Assembly: GCA_023249255.1 (NCBI GenBank)
Contig: JAHFCY010000115.1
Coordinates: forward strand, 1-10,000
Length of the DNA: 10,000 nucleotides
Source of the DNA: Candidatus Lindowiibacteriota bacterium
GTDB lineage: Bacteria > Lindowbacteria > 2-12-FULL-62-27
Direction of reading: 5' to 3'
Shown: in pieces, positions 5,901 to 10,000 of the stretch
Position numbering within the stretch: the stretch's first letter is position 1
Layout: each line of letters opens with the position of its first letter
Translations under genes and position numbers: made by a program
The notes under the pieces: generated by a model
Seen by the model: only the letters and a program-made list of their open reading frames with translations
What the model was told of the DNA's origin: nothing
Database searches by the model: none

Positions 5901-6599
5901 ATGACCGATAGGATGAAGGGAATCCCGCGAAGGCCATGGATGGGCGGGAGCGGGATGACAAACAATGCAACGCACGCAACCGCCGCTTTTTCATTCTGCG
6001 CTTTTCTGACATTCCTGTGTTTCATTCCAATTTCTCACGCCGCATCCGACACCGGCGACAAGGCCGCAGACAAGCAAGCTGCGGCAAAACCGTTGGAGAC
6101 ACCGGCCTCATCCGGCGGACTGACCATCACCGATATCCGCAAGGAGGGCGACGTGTATTCCGCGACGTTGAACGGCTCGATCGTCCTGAAAAATCTGACC
6201 CTCAAAGACGGTAAACTCTTCTTTCCGCAAACCGGGGGAAAAGACGACAAGCAATACTTTGCCGTCTATCTGGATGACCGGAGTATCGCCGATCAGATCA
6301 AGGAGGCAATCAAGGCTGGGAAGGCGAGCGGGAAAGGCAAGCCGGCGGACATCACCGTCACGGGGATTAAATGGAAGGAATTTGGAGGCGAAGGAAAGCT
6401 CAAGGGATTCGCCGACGTGACATTCAATAAGGCTGTTACAGTCAAGGGCTGTAAACTGTTGGAGAGCAAAAATGGCCTGTGGCTGGCCTGGCCGAGTGTC
6501 AAAAAGGGCAAGGAATATGACGAATTGGTGTTTGTCGTGGACAAGGCTTTGCGTGACAGGGTATTCGAAGCAGTGAAGAAGGAGGCAGGGACGAAGTAG
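5901..6599 (+). CDS. Exported protein with two tandem SpoVG-like domains
   Basis: A predicted 232-residue protein. The ATG at 5901 is preceded by GAAAGGGG eight bases away. A later ATG at 5955 is possible but would lose the K/RR residues of the signal-peptide n-region. Residues about 28-47 (AAFSFCAFLTFLCFIPISHA) form a signal-peptide core with an SHA cut site. After a linker, domain 1 (about 74-138) has ITDIR, a middle strand pair and a C-terminal helix (DRSIADQIKEAIKAG). Domain 2 (about 151-226) shows the SpoVG pattern more clearly: ITVTGIKWK, LKGFADVTFNKAVTVKGCKLL, NGLWLAWPSVKKG, then a final helix RDRVFEAVKKE. Known SpoVG proteins are about 85-100 residues, single-domain, cytoplasmic and bind nucleic acid. 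A duplicated and apparently secreted form is unusual. Its role outside the cytoplasm is unknown. It is divergent to the coiled-coil gene and shares its promoter region. Confidence 0.85.
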   Translation: MTDRMKGIPRRPWMGGSGMTNNATHATAAFSFCAFLTFLCFIPISHAASDTGDKAADKQAAAKPLETPASSGGLTITDIRKEGDVYSATLNGSIVLKNLTLKDGKLFFPQTGGKDDKQYFAVYLDDRSIADQIKEAIKAGKASGKGKPADITVTGIKWKEFGGEGKLKGFADVTFNKAVTVKGCKLLESKNGLWLAWPSVKKGKEYDELVFVVDKALRDRVFEAVKKEAGTK

Positions 6600-6804
6600 C
6601 AGAATATAGAAGGAAGAAGGCTGGAAAAGGGATGGTAGAAGGGAAGAATACTGATGGAAAAAGCAACACTTCATGATTGAAATGTATGAGATTTCGTCAT
6701 TGATGGCGATCAGTGCACAACAAGATAAAAAAAGACAGAAATTTTGGATGGTGAGATAGCTCAAACTACAACACCAATAAATATAGCCTATTATGATTTG
6801 TCCG

Positions 6805-6857
6805 CTTTAAATTAAAGTACTGGGCGACTCGATAAAACCCCGGTGGATTTTAAATCC
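6805..6857. promoter_or_regulatory. Two 13-bp AT-rich palindromes upstream of the PLD gene
   Basis: CTTTAA-A-TTAAAG (6805-6817) and GGATTT-T-AAATCC (6845-6857) are each perfect inverted repeats around one central base, with 27 bp between them. They lie just upstream of the putative promoter of the secreted PLD gene. They could be operators for a dimeric regulator. Their sequences differ, and AT-rich DNA makes such palindromes more likely by chance. Confidence 0.35.
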
Positions 6858-6868
6858 TGGAATGAATG

Positions 6869-6898
6869 TTGCTTTAATATATATCCTATATATATATA
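6869..6898 (+). promoter_or_regulatory. Possible promoter for the secreted PLD gene
   Basis: TTGCTT (6869-6874) is followed at 16-18 bases by TATATA (6891-6896 or 6893-6898), inside a TA-alternating run. It is about 50 bases upstream of the ATG at 6949. The low-complexity sequence makes the exact -10 uncertain. Confidence 0.35.
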
Positions 6899-6948
6899 AG
6901 GCGTGGCGTGTCGGTTGCCCGATTTATACCTGTTCTAGGTACGGCATC

Positions 6949-9900
6949 ATGAATTCGGGCGGAGACGTAGAAGTGGGGTTCCTTAAAAACAATGGCGGCG
7001 CTCAAAAAGGCTGTCATTCAAATAATGTGCTTCGCGGGTGGATCAGGGTTGGGGTGGGTTTAGCTCTTTTCATTCTCTCGAATGTGGTTTCAATCCCCCC
7101 TGCCGAATCTGCGCCCTGGTGGTGGGCCAATTTCACCATCGGCGACGGCGGGTCGGTCAACCCCAGCACGTCATTCGAACGTTGGGTCATGCAGTTTATC
7201 AATTCCGCGCAAAATTCAGACACCGTCTACATCGCGTCATTCACGTGGGGCACAGGAACGAACGAGCCGATCAATGGGACGGCCGGCATCAACAACCTGT
7301 ATCTGGGCCGGCAGAGCGTACCGGGTGCGGCGCCGGTGCGGGTGATTGCGGACGGAGACGACCTGGCGGACATCAACGGGACAAAGCTTGCGGCGGTGCC
7401 GATGGTCGCATCACCGGTCAATTCGTCGTCAGCCACGCACAACAAAGTGATCACGCTGGGCAGTCGAGCCATGATGACGGGGTCGGCGAATTTCACGGCC
7501 GGCGCGTATTCCAACCAGCCGAACAACATGGTCATCGTCCGGGTCCCGGCCGTTGCACAGGCTTACCTCAACGAGTTGGACGACGAATTCAACAACGTCG
7601 CATTCATCGAAAACATCCCCTCGCCCCAGAACCTCTTCTCCTCACCCAACGGCGACCGGATCGAAGTTTTTTTCGCTCCGGACGACAACGGAAACATCAG
7701 CCTCGCGCCGTACTCCGCCGGGTCAGCTCTGAAGGACGTCATCAAGTACAGAATGGCGAACGCGAATGAATCCGTATTCTACATGATCAACCAGTTCGGC
7801 ATGCAGGCCGAGTTAGCCAACGCTCTGGCGGCGGCCTCATCCCCGTCGGTCACCGTTGAAGGCTGGTACGACGTGGACGCCACCGGCGCGGCCAACGCGA
7901 TTCCGACCATCCAAGGCGACCACACGGCGCGTTCCTGGGGCGCGATGCCCACCAACGTGCAGGGGCACAACAAGGTCATGATTTTCGACATGGACATCGT
8001 GGCAACGGGATCAGCGAATTACACCTACGGATCGATGCGAAACTCGTCCGGCGCCAGTTGCAACATCGAAAACCTGATTTTGATTCATGACTTCCGCCTG
8101 GCAAGAAAATACATGGAGCAGTACCGCCGGTCGATGGCGCGTCTGCCGGCGGAAAACATCGGCCAGGCGGACAGTTTCGAGCAGACCAAGCCGGGCGCGG
8201 TGACGAACCTGACGGCGGTGGACGTGGCGGGAACGTCGCACCAGCTTCAGGTGAGCTGGACGGGGCCGAATAACAATGACCTGTCCCGGTATTACGTATT
8301 CATTTCGCCGGTTGTAATCACGTCGCAGAAAGACATCGGCGACGGACTCGACGACGACGCTGACGGATACATTGACGAGGACCCCGTGGGCGACGCCGAT
8401 GGATTTTCGAGCGGACCCGGCGCCGGCATGGCCAACGACGACGACGCGGACGGCAAGACCGACGAAGACCCGTGGATGTATCCGGAAGCGCAGGCCAAGA
8501 ATCAGGCGGCGAACGCAAGCGTGACGACTATCCTGTCCACGGTCAACGCCGGCGACGTCCTTCAGGACAACACAAACTACTGGATCGCCGTCGTGGCGGT
8601 GGACAAGCACGGCAACGAAGGTCCGGTGTCGATCGTGGGTCCGGTGCAGAGTCTTCCGTCGGCGCCGGGCGCCCAGCCGGCGGCAAGCGTGAAGTTCGAC
8701 GTCGGCGCGCCGGACACGGTATCGGCGGCGTCAACGTTGGATCTGAAGGTCGGCAATACCCTGGGCGCGGCGTTGTCGATCAAGAAAGTCTCGGTGGATC
8801 TCGGATCAGCGGCGAACAGTGAAGTCGCGGTGGCCGGCCAGACGCCTCCGTCGAACTGGTCGGTGATCAAGGCCGGAAATGTGCTGACCTACACAGCCGG
8901 CGCGGTTGCGGACTACATCGATCCGGGCGAAACGCTGTCGTTCAAAATCGCGGTGACGAACGCGCCGAACACAGGGCCGACCTCGCCACTTCTGGTTTCG
9001 ACAACAGACGCCAACAACATCGTGATCAGCGGCCTGAACGCCGGATTTGTGACCGTCGCAACGGCCCCGCCGCCGGCGCCGCCCGGCGCGACGAACAACG
9101 TGACGGCGGTCTCCGCCACCGACGGCGTCAACACCATCAACACGTTCACAGGCGCGGCGAAACTTGTGAAAACAAACATCACCGTGAATTACACCCTGCA
9201 AAGTGCAACCGCAAATCCGACTTCGATCTGGTACGACGTGAACAAAAACCCGGACGGACCGGGCGGGTCGGCCACGGACAGACAGATATCAGCGGGCGGC
9301 GCCGGGAGCCAATTTTCGGCGGTGATTCCGGGCGCGACGGATTCAGCGATTTTGAACGGCGCGGAGGTTCGGTTTTTAGTGCAGGTGGGAACGGAAACGT
9401 ACACCAACGGCGGGGCGTTTTACAAATTCACGATCGACAACGCGGTGACCGTGCCGGGTGGATTATCCATAGTCAGCGCCGGGTTCAACGACATCACGGT
9501 GGGATGGACGCCGATCGCCGACGCTGATTTTCTGCAATACGACATTTTTTATTCAGCGACGCCGACGATCACGCAGGCCACTCCATCGATCACCGTCACA
9601 AACCGGACCCAGTCCAGTCTTCAGATTCCCGGGCTGGCGACGTTTACGACGTACTATTTTGCGATCCAGGCCCGGGACGTGTTGGGCAACGTGAGCGGGC
9701 TTTCGGCGACGGTGACGGGCGCAACCAGGCAGGGCACGAACGTCACGGTGAACAACGCATCGGACGGGCGGATCCAGATCACGCAGTTTGACGGATCGGG
9801 GACGCTGACCGACAACGCGATCACGGTATCGTTCACGCTCGACAAACAACCGGCCGGCGCATCGGACGTTCAGCTCTGGTACGATGTGGGCAACAACCCG

Positions 9901-10000
9901 GACGGCCCGTCTGGATCGAACCCGGAGGACCGCCAGATTTTCGGAGCGGGATCGGGATTGAGCTGGCAGGCGGTGATACCGGGAGCGGACGCGGAGATCG
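6949..10000 (+). CDS. Large secreted phospholipase D-superfamily protein with FN3, Ca-loop and repeat modules (3' end beyond the window)
   Basis: The frame is open for 1017 codons and runs off the window. ATG 6949 has a modest AGG nine bases upstream. GTG 6973 (with a GGAG site) and GTG 7027 are alternatives. A signal peptide (about residues 27-55, numbering from 6949) ends in PPAESA before PWWW. Residues about 66-400 hold two PLD-like halves. The first has H164-N-K166 and GSANF but Gly171 in place of the Asp of HxK(x)4D. The second has an intact H340-N-K342-x4-D347 plus GSANY. Family members hydrolyse phosphodiester bonds of lipids or nucleic acids. Residues about 415-565 are an FN3 domain interrupted at 465-508 by two DxDxDG loops resembling calcium-binding loops. 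About 575-700 is Ig/CARDB-like. From about 716 a roughly 215-residue module (WYDV-containing part plus FN3) repeats, and the window ends in its second copy. The likely location is the cell surface or medium. The substrate is unknown. Confidence 0.88.
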   Translation, partial: MNSGGDVEVGFLKNNGGAQKGCHSNNVLRGWIRVGVGLALFILSNVVSIPPAESAPWWWANFTIGDGGSVNPSTSFERWVMQFINSAQNSDTVYIASFTWGTGTNEPINGTAGINNLYLGRQSVPGAAPVRVIADGDDLADINGTKLAAVPMVASPVNSSSATHNKVITLGSRAMMTGSANFTAGAYSNQPNNMVIVRVPAVAQAYLNELDDEFNNVAFIENIPSPQNLFSSPNGDRIEVFFAPDDNGNISLAPYSAGSALKDVIKYRMANANESVFYMINQFGMQAELANALAAASSPSVTVEGWYDVDATGAANAIPTIQGDHTARSWGAMPTNVQGHNKVMIFDMDIVATGSANYTYGSMRNSSGASCNIENLILIHDFRLARKYMEQYRRSMARLPAENIGQADSFEQTKPGAVTNLTAVDVAGTSHQLQVSWTGPNNNDLSRYYVFISPVVITSQKDIGDGLDDDADGYIDEDPVGDADGFSSGPGAGMANDDDADGKTDEDPWMYPEAQAKNQAANASVTTILSTVNAGDVLQDNTNYWIAVVAVDKHGNEGPVSIVGPVQSLPSAPGAQPAASVKFDVGAPDTVSAASTLDLKVGNTLGAALSIKKVSVDLGSAANSEVAVAGQTPPSNWSVIKAGNVLTYTAGAVADYIDPGETLSFKIAVTNAPNTGPTSPLLVSTTDANNIVISGLNAGFVTVATAPPPAPPGATNNVTAVSATDGVNTINTFTGAAKLVKTNITVNYTLQSATANPTSIWYDVNKNPDGPGGSATDRQISAGGAGSQFSAVIPGATDSAILNGAEVRFLVQVGTETYTNGGAFYKFTIDNAVTVPGGLSIVSAGFNDITVGWTPIADADFLQYDIFYSATPTITQATPSITVTNRTQSSLQIPGLATFTTYYFAIQARDVLGNVSGLSATVTGATRQGTNVTVNNASDGRIQITQFDGSGTLTDNAITVSFTLDKQPAGASDVQLWYDVGNNPDGPSGSNPEDRQIFGAGSGLSWQAVIPGADAEI

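Larger units (their letters stand above)
6600..6948. other. AT-rich intergenic region with palindromes
   Basis: This 349-bp stretch is much richer in A and T than the genes around it. The first 60 bases are purine-rich with no terminator hairpin. It contains two 13-bp palindromes (6805-6817 and 6845-6857) and an alternating TA run (6877-6899), listed separately. I found no convincing gene, tRNA or known riboswitch in it. A minus-strand open frame covering part of it also runs through the SpoVG-like gene and is rejected. Confidence 0.6.

Noticed and set aside
5768-6025. N-terminal extension of the coiled-coil protein to a start at 6025
   Set aside because: It would overlap the divergent SpoVG-like gene and its promoter and bury the signal peptide. 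The ATG at 5767 has a strong GGAGG site and a TATAAT promoter at the right distance.
6108-6764. Minus-strand open frame of 218 residues over the SpoVG-like gene and the AT-rich gap
   Set aside because: It opposes a gene with clear domains and signal peptide. Its first part comes from AT-rich intergenic DNA and resembles no known family.
6818-6860. A riboswitch-like element (segment with GGGCGACTCGATAAAACCCC)
   Set aside because: The bases recall pieces of known aptamers, but no consistent set of paired stems or a full consensus could be found.
7038-7769. Plus-strand open frame of 243 residues overlapping the PLD gene
   Set aside because: It is Arg/His/Gln-rich, lacks motifs, and is out of frame with the gene that carries the signal peptide and HKD motifs.
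8011-8610. Minus-strand open frame of 199 residues, Arg/Val/His-rich
   Set aside because: Antisense to the FN3 and PLD coding sequence. Its composition is typical of the complement of GC-rich codons, and there is no ribosome site or domain.

Overview
The window looks like a chromosomal stretch from a GC-rich, diderm-type bacterium. The evidence is that three encoded proteins carry Sec-type signal peptides, that the genes are GC-rich by eye, and that an enzyme set often seen near surface-glycan or secondary-metabolite loci is present. The phylum cannot be fixed from the sequence. Remnants of short dispersed repeats between and inside genes suggest an environmental lineage with many small repeats. 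No rRNA, tRNA, CRISPR array, transposase or phage gene is visible.

Left part (237-5767, all on the minus strand, read right to left). A signal-peptide-bearing coiled-coil protein (5767-4430) is followed by an FkbH-like HAD-IIIC protein (4367-2592). Next come a fused acyl carrier protein/short-chain reductase (2553-1486), a tiny basic protein (1489-1280), a minimal nucleotidyltransferase (1283-819) and a hexapeptide-repeat acyltransferase (818-237). The last four genes are packed with two four-base ATGA overlaps and one direct stop-start junction, so they should be translationally coupled. FkbH, ACP, reductase and acyltransferase together suggest making a small acyl thioester on the ACP, possibly glyceryl or a derivative, and passing it to a sugar or similar acceptor. 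The nucleotidyltransferase pair is an unexpected guest.

Centre (5768-5900). A compact divergent promoter has two good sigma70-like elements. Their -35 boxes lie at the two ends of one 19-bp near-perfect palindrome, so the minus-strand operon and the plus-strand gene may share an operator.

Right part (plus strand). The gene at 5901-6599 encodes a predicted exported protein made of two tandem SpoVG-like domains. SpoVG is normally a cytoplasmic nucleic-acid-binding protein. After 349 bp of AT-rich, palindrome-containing DNA, a very long gene starts near 6949 and runs off the window. It encodes a secreted phospholipase D-superfamily protein with one intact and one degenerate HKD motif. These are followed by a fibronectin-III domain carrying inserted calcium-loop motifs, an Ig-like region, and tandem modules of about 215 residues.

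The most unusual items are the exported double-SpoVG protein with its shared palindromic promoter, the palindromic repeat that forms the linker of the ACP-reductase fusion, and the nucleotidyltransferase/tiny-protein pair inside an FkbH operon.
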